A stretch of 64,000 nt of DNA from Apodospora peruviana (Eukaryota > Ascomycota > Sordariomycetes > Sordariales > Lasiosphaeriaceae), in the NCBI GenBank assembly GCA_033439685.1, contig JAUEDM010000001.1:62001-126000 (forward strand). Reading direction: 5' to 3'. The position numbers were made by a program, and so were the translations under genes. Under the pieces are notes generated by a model. The model did not search any database. It saw nothing but the letters and a program-made list of their open reading frames with translations, and was not told the DNA's origin. Numbering within the stretch: the stretch's first letter is position 1; each line of letters starts with the position of its first letter. Of the stretch, positions 1 to 10,655 are shown in pieces.

Positions 1-667
1 GCAACAACAATCGCGTCAAATTTCTCCTGCCACCAGTAATCACTCCCCTTGTTCTCCTTGCGCAGGGTAAGAACCCACTCTCCGTCTTTCTTCTCAGCTC
101 TTTCGACCATCGTGCTCAAATCGAGCAACTTATCGTATCCGTTGTGGACAAAGATCCCCTCAATCCACTGGCGAATGACCTCCCTGTGACGAAAGGGTGC
201 ATCTGTGCCGTACTTTTCAAGAGAACGCGCTGACAGCGTATCAGGGAACGGCTCCTGCGTGTAACTCATTATGGACGGGATGATGTTGCTGTGTAAGTGC
301 TCATGCTGGGCGGTGTCTGAGAAGCGGAGCTGATGGCTGTTGACTTGTTCTGACTTGGGCGTTTCCGTGGGGTATTGCCTTGGTACTGGGACTGCCGCGT
401 CCGCTTTTCCGTCCATCAGATCACGGAGGGATGGGATTTGAGGCGGTAGGTGAGGCGTGTAAACCCTGATGCCAGTTAGTTCAGGACTGGAGTCTGTGTC
501 TCTTAACCACTCTGGACCAAACATAATTACCATGTCCCACCAATAATTGGCCGACGGTCAAACACCCTGATAGTGTCAAAGGCATGCTCTTTGGCCAGGG
601 CATCCGTTGCGATGGCGCCGGCTGGCCCCGCGCCGATAACGGCCACCCGACGAGCTTTGCTGGGCAT
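1..667 (-). CDS. Flavin-containing monooxygenase, N-terminal part (cut by window edge)
   Basis: Probable FAD/NADPH-dependent monooxygenase of the FMO/thiol-specific type, which oxygenates soft nucleophiles. The protein begins MPSKARRVAVIGAGPAG, giving the GxGxxG dinucleotide-binding loop at about residues 9-14, followed by VFDRRPIIGGTW, the acidic end of beta-2 and the GGTW motif of this family. An intron at 466-530 (65 nt, GTAATT...ATCAG) joins TW to VYTPHLPPQIPSLRDLMDG, and the reading frame then stays open to position 1. Further on the protein contains SYTQEPFPD, RHREVIRQWI and DYWWQEKFDAIVVA, as expected for the NADPH-domain approach. The C-terminal half lies outside the window. An in-frame upstream ATG at 709 would add 14 residues; the later start is preferred because it puts the nucleotide-binding strand near the terminus. 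Confidence 0.85.
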
Positions 668-1439
668 GGTGAAGGACTTGGCGGTAGTGACCAAGTGGAG
701 GGCTTTCACTTAGACCAGAAGTATGAGGAATTGAACTTGGGTTGGTTCGGCTCCAAGACTCCGAAAGTTCAAAGACAAGTGGTAACAACTTTAGAAACAT
801 CCAGTTATGAGCTGACGACCAAGTCTTTATACAAGAGATATGGAGAAGTCTCTGATCAGTCGAGAGATCTTCGGATTGCACCTTCGGCGACCTGCATCAC
901 GCAAGTCGGAAGTATGCATGGTCCGCAATGGCTAACAGATGCTGCAATACCCCGGACGACACTAGGCACTTGTTTCGTAGGACTCCATTGGTTGACGGTA
1001 CGTGTAGTCACTGAACGGTCCAATTATTCGTTGAGCTAGATGGCATGTCATCCTTTGGGCGTGTGTCGCCATAGCATCGTTGGCTTAACTCGGCTGAGCT
1101 GAAGCAGAGAAACGAGAAATATGGCACAGATAAAGATCCTGTCATCTTGTCATTACTATGGAAGATGAGCGATGAGCGATAGAAAAGAGTTGTATTGCAA
1201 CGCCTAATGTTATTGGGTTGTGAATGAGTTGGCAGATATTATCTGATGTCTTCCTAGTTACCAGTCAACTCCTTTTAAGCTGAGGGCCCCTTTTGTTTGT
1301 CAACATCATCAAACTTTACTACCGGAGGGCAAGATACTACTGGACGCCGGAGCAGTCTTTGTTCACGAGCAAAGAAGCATCTTCCAAGACTGTCGAACAC
1401 GTAGTTCGACCTGACATGTTAAATACAGCACCTGCGATC
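668..1439. other. Intergenic region between two minus-strand genes
   Basis: Upstream region of the monooxygenase and downstream region of the DUF3176 gene. ORFs here lack recognisable motifs. I see no RNA gene or repeat. Confidence 0.5.
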
Positions 1440-3647
1440 TCAAGACCCGCTGTCTTCATCAACATGGTCAACCTTACCAGCAGCTTGCTGTTCACCCACA
1501 ACCATCCCACAACCACCATGCTCATCAGCCGCAAGTCTCACAATCATCTCATTACTAACCCTTTCCATCTCATCAAGACTCATCCGATGATCAGGCACCA
1601 TCGCGTCTACCCTTTGATCCCGACGAAACCCGTGAAACAACAGCGGCAGCGTCGACGACTTCCAAGCAACCGCCTGGTTCTCATGCGTCCTCAAAATACT
1701 AGCAACAAGAAGCCCACACGCAAGAATCGTCAGCGCAGCAGGAAGCAACAACCACTTGAAGTCAAACTCGATGCACACAGTAGTGGTATTAACAGTCCCC
1801 GCAACAAAAGCTCGATTCTCCTCAGCAGGCGGACTCGTCCGATTATCTGTCGCATCCCACCTCAGCCCAATCGACCTAATACGGTTGGTAACAGAGTCGG
1901 CCACATCCTCAAAACTCTTCTTAATGGCCTCAAACGTCGCGGTATCATTATTATAAAGCCGGTTCAGCCACCACTGGTCGTCGCAGTACATGGGCAGATA
2001 CGCGAACTGCGCCCTCTGCGCACCGATACTGTGGCATTTCCCGGTGAAGGTGGAATTGACCATCTTACCAAGCATCTGCATCCAATCGGTCTCGATTTCG
2101 TACGAGCAGGGAAGCGGAGCTTTGACGGTGGTTGTGGTGTTTGACGGCGCGGTGGTGATGTTGAACTCTCTGACACCGAACCTGGACGCCGCAAGGGTCA
2201 TGTTGGATGCGTCGTACATGGTGTTGCTATCAACAATACACGGATTCGCTATGCCAGCAAGTGTGATTTCCGCGCCTACGGGGGTGTAGATTTCTCCGTT
2301 AAGTTTCTCGGACTTAATAGTCTGCTCCAACAGCTGGCCGTTGACGATTTCGGTATGGTAGTACCGAACGCAAGGGAAAAGACTGCAGGTCGCGCCGATG
2401 ATGGTGAAATTGAACCTGTTATTTCGCAAGCCCGGGAGCTGTGCGTGGCTTGGACACTCGCTCATGCCGTCGGGCCCGACGCAGCCAGCCCGTGAGCGCG
2501 ACAAGATTGAGATGTTGAAGATGTCATATGGTCGTGTATCCGCGCCGGTGGAGTTGATCAGGAACGGGACGGTGGCGATCTGGAACGTTAAATTTGAGTC
2601 CGAGTTCGGCGGCGCAAAGGAGAACTTGCAGTCAAAGTACTCGTCGAAGGAGACGGAGCCGCCGTAGATGCCGAATGATTTGTGGGGGCAGTTCGGTTCC
2701 TGTCTGACCAGAGACGTGAGGTCGTCGCACTGGCTGCAGATGCCCAGAGACGAATGCGTGATGCCACCGTCGAACTCGGGGAATGTGCAGTTTCCTGTCG
2801 GGCAGCTGAAGTCTAGGGTGTTTGCGGGTGCCATGAACTCGGGCGTTGTGAGACCGCCGAGGACGCTGTTCATGGACTCGGCTGAGATTGCATCCGGCAG
2901 ACCGTTCCAGCCGTCGATCGTCACTTCGTCTTGGGGGAGCTTGACGGCGACGGGGATTCGAGCAGCGGAGTTAGGGGTGTCGATGACGCGATTGCACAGT
3001 ACTGTTTTGATGGACTGTTGTGTGAACGGGTCTATGGCGAGTAAGGCGACGGCCGTGATGGCGGCAAGAAAGGGAACGGCGCTTGTGGTCGGCTGGTGTC
3101 AGCTAAGCACAAAGGCAGAGAGAGGTGGAAAGTATGTTGCGACTTACGACGAGTAGGCCACCAGAATCAGCTTGAGACTGCCCCAAACTCCCCTACTCGC
3201 AAGGTCAAAGGCCTCAAGATGCTGAAGAGGGCGCGGCCGACGGAACCACAGCCATTTCTCCTGGCTGATGACTGGCTTGGCTGTCAACGCTCGAGAGTTC
3301 CGGGTAGCTTTAGGTAGAGACTAACCTTCGGCAAGGGAAAGCAGCAGACAAGCTCGCAAGACTGTTGTGTAGATAGCAACTAAAGAGTTCAGATTGATAC
3401 CCCACGGCCATTTTGGGACATCTTGGCCGCTGTAACTCGCAAGCGTGACAAAGACGGCGACCAGCGAGCCGATGGCAAGGACAAGAGCCGCCACCTCGAG
3501 TTTCCAGGACCCAAAGGCGTGGAAAATGTTGTTTCGGGGCGTTGGGGGATCGCTTTTCTGCAGGGCATCCGTCTCCTCCGACGGGATCTCGTCTATCGTC
3601 TCCTGAAGTTGGGCCGGACGCGAGCCGTCGGGCGTGGTCCTGGCCAT
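1440..3647 (-). CDS. DUF3176 family multi-pass membrane protein
   Basis: Fungal membrane protein of unknown function, about 698 residues. Three exons: 3647-3326, 3280-3148 and 3081-1440, with introns 3281-3325 (45 nt) and 3082-3147 (66 nt). The N-terminal part has two membrane segments (around LEVAALVLAIGSLVAVFVTL and LVAIYTTVLRACLLLSLAE) followed by the family signature ISQEKWLWF...PLQHLEAFDLASRGVWGSL. A third segment, AVPFLAAITAVALLAIDPFTQQ, is broken here after AI for brevity of motif reading. A long extracellular-type region follows with the cysteine motif CPTGNCTFPEF and many NxS/T sites. One membrane segment (WLLLPAALTILACGLLVASI) lies near the C-terminus, followed by W..S.LPLLFHG. Only the architecture is known for this family; no reaction is assigned. 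The 45-nt first intron is short but it is the only in-frame solution. Confidence 0.88.
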
Positions 3648-5112
3648 CGTGAAAATGCCCTAACGGATATTTTGGCGACGAGGGAACGCAATGGAAAGCG
3701 GACGAGCGCAGAGCCTCGGAGGGCACATGGGGGCAACCTCTCAAATAGTTACCATATCAGAGAGTTTGTATCACCTCACCAGTCTATTTCGATAAAAGAG
3801 GGTCTGCCGGGTTACACGAGCGGCCGCTGGATCCCCACCGCCCTGTTTTGTTGTTGGACTGGCACTGGCAGATTGGTTACACCCTGGGCGGGCTGCCCAA
3901 TCCAGTCCTGATACGGGATGGCGGGACCATCTTCAAGTCATCAGCTGCAGCCTATGACGGGAACTTTGCATAGACCGTGGCATGGGCAGCTGTGGGGGCT
4001 ATCGCCCAAATCCTACGGTTAAAGGAAAGAGAAAGAGAATTGCAGGAACATCAGCTCCGGGAAGAGATGGGGATAGAGAGTCTTATTTTTACCACCGAGT
4101 TTCGCTTCCCGAAACTAATATTGGACATTGATGGGAACTACCAAAACTTGCCGAGTCTTCTTGAAAGTTGGATAGAATCGGGAAAACTCCTGTCTTTAGC
4201 TGCCTAACTTGACCAAACCGTCGCAAGAAATCACAAATTCGACGCATCAGATTTGGCAGATAATGACGAATTCACGATGTATCCATCGTCTTACTAGTAT
4301 TAAGCTTGCATTATGTGGATTGCTTGCCCGTACTTACAATATTGCCCAGTATATATGCATTGAACCATTTGCCTATCTGCTTCAAGTTTGTGAACGTGTT
4401 CTCCTTCGTTGTTTATTTAGGGATCAAGTTAGTGATCAACAAATACCATGGCCTTTATTGGGGCTAAAATTGTAGTGCGTATAGCGGTCTCTTTGAATGT
4501 TAATCATTTTCTTCAGGGGCTAAAATTGCACTTCATGGCCTCCGTCGGGACTAAAATTGCAGTGCTGCTCTGACCCCTGAAAGGGCAAGCCGCCATCTAG
4601 TTCTGATAGGCTCGCTGTTCCGGCTGCTTGACTGGAGCTGCGTACCAAATTAGTCAGTATGTATTATGCCTAGATGAACGACTGGACGCAAGGGAAGAGA
4701 CATCATGGCCTCCGGCGAGGCTAAAGAGCAGTTTGTTCTTCTGGCGTTCTCCAACGCATGATCTCGACAGAGGGGAGTTGAGCAAAAGATTCACTGAAGC
4801 CCAGACCGCGGAGTCTTTAACATCGGAAAACACGGCTGGTGTAGGAATGAATGTTCAAGTTCAAGGATCTCCAATACGGGTTGTTCCCACTATCATTGTC
4901 CTGAGCGTCTCTTCCCTACCAACATCGTGAGGAGATGCCGCAAAGAGACTGCGTGCATGGTGTTAGTCAGCCACAACGGGAACAATCATCAGAAATCCCA
5001 AATCCGGGCCACGGCCGAGGCCAATCGACCATCTTCATTCTTCATCAGCGAGCTTCTATTCCAGTCTTTCGACGAGCTATATCTTTACTTTCTATTTTCT
5101 CAAGCTGGCCAA
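3648..5112. other. Gene-poor region with short dispersed repeats
   Basis: No convincing gene. The longest ORF (3977-4207, rich in Glu/Arg) shows no motif. The region holds degenerate copies of a 32-nt repeat, annotated separately, and ordinary AT-rich sequence. Confidence 0.5.
4447..4735 (+). repeat. Degenerate 32-nt direct repeats (GGGGCTAAAATTG core)
   Basis: Two full-length copies, 4447-4478 and 4534-4565, share the frame CATGGCCT...GGGxCTAAAATTGxAGTGC. They differ at 6 of 32 positions and all six differences are transitions. A core-only copy lies at 4515-4530 and a diverged copy at 4704-4735 (CATGGCCTCCGGCGAGGCTAAAG). Origin unknown. Confidence 0.7.
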
Positions 5113-6222
5113 ATGGAACCCATGAAACTTGTAAACGTCTTCATTAACACAACCGCAAGGATCAGACCGCAAAGATACTCGCCATTATCCGTCCTGCGAC
5201 AACAACAACAACAACAACACCAACACAGTCATGCACCCTCGCCGATATCCATCCGCACATTCTACAGCAGTACCGCCAAAATGTCAAGCAGCCGACGTGT
5301 TCCCATATCAGCTCAAGGCGTCGACGCGCCCCTGACAACATCCGCCACCTCCTCGTGCTCACCCTCACCAATCCAGATTCTCCCTCGGCAATCAGTACCA
5401 TGCGCTCAGCCCTATCTTCGGGTCTCGGACCTGACCAACAATGTGTCGATCCGTAACCTCAACGCCGCTTTTGCCGTCACAGTCGGCATCGGCGCCGAAA
5501 TCTGGCTTGGCTAAGCTGCTACCCTCCGTAGGTCCGTCCCGAAGCCCGCCGAACTGCAACCCTAGCCTTCACCCCTGTACGGACTACGGGGAGCCGTTCA
5601 CACCGCCCCGTCGACCTAAACTTTGAGTATGTTTGAGCGACAGCTCCTCGACTCACTCGCTTGGTGATTCAGTCACAGTGGTTGACGACACGGTACTTTG
5701 ACGTGCGTGACCTGCTCAGTTTTGTTGATGGTACCGCAAACCCTGTCAGAGACGAAGTGAGACCTTCGGTGCTGGTACCGGAAGGAGGGGGTAGCTATAT
5801 CGTTGTGTGCAGAAATACGTGCACGCGACATGAAGAGCGGCCGGGCAGCAGGAGGCGATTATCGGGAGAAGAACGAAAATGGGATGATGTCGACTGGAAT
5901 TGAAGGATGTAAAAGGGGGAAAGCAGGTGAGTCACAAGACGTTGGCAACGATTGAGGATGAGGACGACGGGAACGAGTATTCCTAGTGCCATTGACATTG
6001 AGGGATAATATTCCGTTCGGGTCTCCTGGCCGAGGAGAGTTCGGCACGTATGTTATTGGTTATTCTGCTAGATCGTGGGTGATTGAGAAGATGCTGGTGA
6101 GGATGCTTGTTGAGCATACGCCCGGGTTGCATGATCGACTTTTAGACTACTCGACGCCGTTGACTGGGACTACTTTCTTTGCGCCGAGCGCGAGTCTGCT
6201 GGCTCGTCTTGGAGATGATTAA
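5113..6222 (+). pseudogene. Decayed DyP-type peroxidase gene
   Basis: DyP peroxidases are haem enzymes that oxidise dyes and aromatics with H2O2. Homologous pieces follow one another in the right order but in different frames. They are a basic Gln-rich leader starting MKLVNVFINTTARIRPQRYS, VDAPLT, LVLTLTNPDSPSAISTMRS (shifted), DLTNNVSIRNLNAAFAVTVGIG, SHRPVDLNFE (shifted), YFDVRDLLSFVDGTANPV with the catalytic FVDGT motif, GGSYIVV, then SHKTLATIEDEDDGNEYS (shifted, containing the candidate haem-ligand His), and NIPFGSPGRGEFGTYVIGY to DYSTPLTGTTFFAPS. The frame leaves and returns within the first exon and stops after about position 5512. The region between 5580 and 5700 is garbled. No set of GT-AG introns restores a frame. 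A mitochondrial-type leader is suggested by the basic N-terminus. It could in principle reflect indel errors in the assembly. Confidence 0.82.
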
Positions 6223-6381
6223 GGTTCTTCACATTGAATGAAGATATAGACTACTTGAATGTGTATATGTATTCTCTTAAGCAATCTGCCAGTTATGAAG
6301 GGATTCGGGCACAGAAATGCCCTATATGCTAAGTAGGCAAGGTTGAAAGTGGCACAACTAGATACATGATCTCACGTCTCC

Positions 6382-7112
6382 TTAGCCAAGAGCCAAAGCC
6401 TTGAGCCGATCCAAGCTCCCATTAAAGATATCCGAGTCCCCGCCATAAGTATATGAGTCCGAGTTCTGCCAGATAGTCTGGTACGGCCAGCCGCCGGGGA
6501 TCGTGCCGGGCGCGCTCGCATAGCGGGCCAGCACGAGCGGGTTGGTGTTGACAAACGCATTAGAGTTACCAGTGCAAGAGGTCCACCACGACGGGTTGGT
6601 GTACAGCATCGGGTACCGACCGGTCCTGGAATGATACCGATCGCTGAACGCCTTGATCCAGGCCACCATGGCGCTCTGCGACAGGCCCCAGCAGGCCGCG
6701 TAGCCGCTCTCGTTCTCGAGGTCGAGCATGCCCGGCAGCGTGATGCCGTCGTTGGACCAGCCTCCGCCGTGGGCGATGAAGTAGTCGGCTTGCACGGCGC
6801 CGGTGGTCTCGCCTGGGTGGGCGAAGTGGTACCCGCCGCGGATGAAGCCGGCGTTGGTGGCGCCCGTGTAGTGCGAGCTGAACTTGGGGTCGGTGTACGT
6901 GTTGCCCTCGGTCGCCTGATGAGTGTCAGGTTGTCGGTCTTGCTATAACATGTTCATGTCATGTTACTTGCCTTTATGATGACGAAACGTGCTCCGGAGC
7001 TGTAGGCGGCGGCAAAGTTCACGCTTGATTGGTAGTGAGAAATGTCGAAACCCTGGACGGTGGCTTGGGCAGCCCCTACCAAGGTCAAGGCAGCGAGGAT
7101 GAAGGACTTCAT
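6382..7112 (-). CDS. Secreted GH25 lysozyme (N,O-diacetylmuramidase, Chalaropsis type)
   Basis: Glycoside hydrolase family 25 cleaves the beta-1,4 bond between N-acetylmuramate and N-acetylglucosamine in bacterial peptidoglycan. The 224-residue product has a signal peptide (MKSFILAALTLVGAAQA), then FDISHYQ with the conserved Asp (D23), AHPG, and the catalytic DxE motif in MLDLENE (D112, E114). The end of the domain reads WPYQTIWQNSDS. Exons are 7112-6972 and 6915-6382. The single intron, 6916-6971, has a GC donor (AAG/GCAAGT) and a normal AG acceptor; it is the only way to join IIK to ATEG in frame. A TATA-like element lies about 90 nt upstream of the ATG. A plausible role is defence against, or feeding on, bacteria (inference). 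Confidence 0.93.
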
Positions 7113-7199
7113 ATTTGTTGGTATGTAGGATGCTGCAATGGCGGTTTGAGCTTGAAGTGCGTGTTCAAGTTGCTCAGAGTTGTTGGGACTGCCTCGTCG

Positions 7200-7206
7200 T
7201 TTTATA
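7200..7206 (-). promoter_or_regulatory. TATA-like element upstream of the GH25 gene
   Basis: TATAAAA on the minus strand, about 90 nt before the lysozyme start codon. Spacing resembles that of other secreted-protein genes in this window. Confidence 0.45.
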
Positions 7207-8257
7207 CCTATAAAATCCTACTCACGCTAACTTACTGTTTGAGCTGGGGAGGTTAATCAATAATCACGCCGTGAACCACCCACGTTGTCATTTGGTTGAT
7301 GATCAGCTCTCCGTACCCTGCCACACACCAGGCGAACCCCACGACGGCGTTTAGTTATTAAGCTGCAAGGGGAAGGAGACGACACCACCATCAATGCAAG
7401 TGGTCTAATATTGGCGGGTGGTGCCGCTTCTTGTTTCACCAAGTGCCGAAGACGCGGGGTGTCACTTGGACGTCAAGAGATGCCCAGAGATCTACCCGGG
7501 AGTACCTGGCGGCGATCGCCGACGCCAAATGCTTAACTTTACCACGGGTGGAGCTAATGTGCTTCGCACACCATCGTGTCGTCCCTCTCATTTCCAGAAG
7601 GTGGTGCTTTCTGTTCAACTGCCTATCCGGGAAAGGATGTGCATTGCTTATTGCTTTCTGTGGCTGCTGCGCGATACCAGACATGCAGGCACGTGTGAAT
7701 GATAAGACACTGCAGTGGTGCTATCAGCAAGACTTCAGTTATGATGTTTGTTGCTGTGTACCTAATCGCGACATATAACGTTTTCATGGACCATGATCGT
7801 GGGGTTCAAAAATTGTGATTCATGCAGGGAAACATGGGGGTGGCCGGCCTGTATTGCTTACTTGATAGACAAGCGTTTGAATCGATCACAAAGATTTGTG
7901 CGGTCTTGACTGGGCTTGGAGCAATCTAAACCAGGAGCATTGCCACCATGATACTGCCAAACCTCGGTTGTAATCAGAGATTCGGGCAATATTTTAACCC
8001 GTATTACTGACCTGATCAAAGATTCTCCGTATTACTATCGCCGATCAAGGTTTGAAGAGTGGCACTAAATTTGCGGCTGACTGAGTTTCCCGCTATAAGG
8101 TCAATGCTATATTAACTGAACCCCGAAACCAGGTAAAATGTCATCATCGTTCAAACACAATATACAGGCCTGGTATCTAGCTATATATAGGTAGCTGCTG
8201 TAACTTAGGTAAATTAATACAGGCTATGGTACTGCCTGTGTCGATCTCCGCCTGGTC
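7207..8257. other. Intergenic region
   Basis: Lies upstream of the lysozyme and downstream of the next minus-strand gene. Several overlapping short ORFs occur around 7257-7778 on both strands but none has a signal peptide, motif or splice partner. I see no repeat or RNA gene. Confidence 0.5.
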
Positions 8258-9545
8258 TCAGTTGGGTACCTCAAGGGGATACCACTCAAAATTATCAAAC
8301 TGAAAGTGCGCCGCCCGGTTAGCGGCCGACGAACATCTCAGCTCCAATTGATCAGAGGCAGGCGACGCGCCGCAGGTATGCGTGTACAGGATAATAGACC
8401 AGGGCGCCGTGTAACCCACTCCACTGGTAACAGTGTTCCCACCAAGAACCACGCTCCACGCATTTCCGTTATTGTAGGAGCTGACGATCGCGTAGTTGAA
8501 CACCAGCCTGTACTTCTTGTCCGCGGCACTATGCACGTACGCAGTCAGACAAGGTCATAATGATGGTGATGGAAGGACCGAAGTAAAAGCTTACCACCCA
8601 AGTTTCTGGCCAACAACGACGGCGGTGGCCACGAATGAGACGAAATAGCTGGTGTAGATGTCCAGGGCATATTTCCCGCCTACGCCGCCCGTTACGATGG
8701 ACATCGTGTCACCATTGCCAACCCGGCTGAGGACGGTCCATCCCTCGTAGCTGTTGTTTTCGAAGTTGCCGTTTACGAGGCTTGATTCGGGGACGGATGT
8801 GGCGGTCGTGATGGCGGTGGTGGTCGAGACCTGGCAGACCGCGGTCGAGATCTCTGTCGGTACGAAAACAACGATCGAGAGCACGGTCTGGGCTGAGACG
8901 GTGGTCTCGGTCTGGATGTGCACCTCGGTGATGGTGGAGATGTGCGAGATTACGGCCGTCTGCGTCTTGGTGATGGTAGGCGCAAAGACTGAAGCTGGGC
9001 GGGTCTCGGTCTGCACGGAGTGTTCGACTTCGGTGACTGTCGACACGACCACGGACGCTGACTGGGTGAGAGTCGAGACGATGACGCTGGCGGCGCATGA
9101 CTCGGGCGTCTCGCTACCGGCCTTGACGTACGAGACCTCGGAAACATACACGGTTGCAGGATCGACGGTCGACACGGATGGGCTGGCAGTGAAGCCGATG
9201 CACGAGCAAGCTGAGTGAGGACTCGGTGTCGCTCTGCGGACAGTTGATCTTGACGTCTCGCTTGGTGCATGTACCACGCTTCTTGATGCGCCTGGACATG
9301 GGCAGCTGGTCGATGTCGGCGGCACTGACCGTGGCCACGATGGTGTTCGTGAGGGTGACTGTCGGCGTGACGGTTACCACGTCCCAACCCGTTGCCAGGG
9401 ATGTGGTCTGCGTGCAGTAAGCACTCGCTTGGGACTGTGAGCTGGCGAAACACTGGATGAGGGCGTCATTCTCGGCATTGCACACGACTGGTTCCTCGCG
9501 GGTAAGCGCGACAACGCCGCTGGCAAGCAAGCTGATGGAGCTGAA
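8258..9545 (-). CDS. Thr/Ser/Val-rich secreted or cell-surface protein with C-terminal beta-sandwich-like domain
   Basis: Probable extracellular protein. The N-terminal part runs LLASGVVALTREEPVVCNAENDALIQCF with paired cysteines, then a basic site RRIKKR. After intron 1 (9211-9274) it continues ACSCIGFTASPSVST into a long Thr/Ser/Val-rich region with repeated STVTEV and TETTV words, typical of O-glycosylated cell-wall proteins. The C-terminal part (NGNFEN..YEGWTV...GKYALDIYTSYF, then after intron 2 at 8529-8594 AADKKYRLVFNYAI...FQFDNFEWYPLEVPN) resembles carbohydrate-binding-like beta-sandwiches; this is a weak inference. The 5' end is unresolved: the frame is open to 9545 but contains no ATG. 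The nearest ATG (9598) is in another frame, so an undetected short first exon or a frameshift is likely. Confidence 0.68.
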
Positions 9546-10655
9546 CTACCCAAAAGGAATCGCCGCGCGTTTGCCGGGAAATTGTTATGGAGCTTCATTG
9601 ACTTCCCGACGCGCCGGGACTGTGGAGATTGCAAGAGATCTAAGTTCTCCTCCCACATGATTTTCCCGATATTTCCGATCACGGTGACGAGATCACGGGG
9701 ATGATGGTTTGGACGGTGGACGAAGTACCGGGCTTACCTACCTTAGGTATGCAAGTTGCTTGGTCAATGAGGCAGATGCCCGCGAGCCCCTGAACAGCCA
9801 AAGCCCTGGGCAACCCTATGATTCAGGATGTACCTGGTTTCTGTTTCAGGTTGCAGTCACTAGCAGAGCCTCATCAAGGCAACCTTCCATTACACGCATC
9901 CTCTGTTCTGGTCCGCGGCCCAAATGGTTGCTGTGTTCCTATCAGCTAACAGACCCTTTCGAATCTTACCCACGGCTTATGAGCATCCTCAGTTATGCCA
10001 GTCACGAACCTTCATAACGGACGCCAAACCCGCTCAAACCCAGTTTCACGGAAGGGGAACGCTCCACGTCCTCAACCTTAGGTGCAATCTGTTTGATTCA
10101 ACCACGTCCGTCCTCCGCCTATTAGATACATGTAAACTACGCCAAGACCTTTATGAAGTTCATAACTAGGTAAAAACGGCGGAATGCTGCATCAAGCTTA
10201 AACACCACGCAACGTTCTCAAACTACCCACCTATGTCAAACAACAAACAAAAACCGCCCGTTGGACATGGAAAGTCGGTGAAGCGGTCTTTTTCGACGCA
10301 GTTGGTAGGTCGGACGTGGCTGCATTGAGGCCTACTGCAGCAGCATTCGCAACGGCATCACATAACCATTAGTCCATACAGTGATAGACCAGTAAGTGGC
10401 GCCCAATATTTGCCTTTTTGCCCCATTCCCTTCTCTGTCGGTTCCCAGCTCAGCTGTAGGAGGCCTTGAACATCCTATCAAGCAGCGGGGGCGATGTGCA
10501 TCAAGCTAGCGTTCACCCAAACGGCAGCTTTTTTCTTCCATCCCAACTCCATGTTTTCTAAATCTGCGGAACTAACGGAATCACCGACAGCGAAGTGCCG
10601 CCAGTCCTCGCCGTAATACTCCAGCAATCCGAGCCGGACCAGCACTTTTTCTACG
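9546..10655. other. Intergenic region holding repeat copy A
   Basis: No convincing gene. Contains one copy of a ~200-bp repeat (listed separately) and the promoter region of the RBR ligase gene. A tract containing CTTACCTACCTTAGGTA lies at about 9733. Confidence 0.5.
9749..9954 (+). repeat. Dispersed ~200-bp direct repeat, copy A
   Basis: Shares long matching blocks with 12405-12602 in the same orientation: GATGCCCGCGAGCCCCTGAA, TTTCTGTTTCAGGTTGC, AGTCACTAG/GGTCACTAG, GCAGAGCCTCA, AAGGCAACC, GGTCCGCGG, TAACAGAC. Small indels separate the blocks. No ORF and no obvious terminal inverted repeat, so the element type is unknown. Confidence 0.85.

Noticed and set aside
3977..4207. 76-residue ORF beginning MAWAAVGAIAQ
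   Set aside because: No motif, no splice partner, and located in a repeat-bearing gene-poor stretch; likely chance.
4447..4735. CRISPR-like repeat/spacer array
   Set aside because: Only a few degenerate copies with irregular spacing in a fungal genome; no regular spacers and no cas genes.
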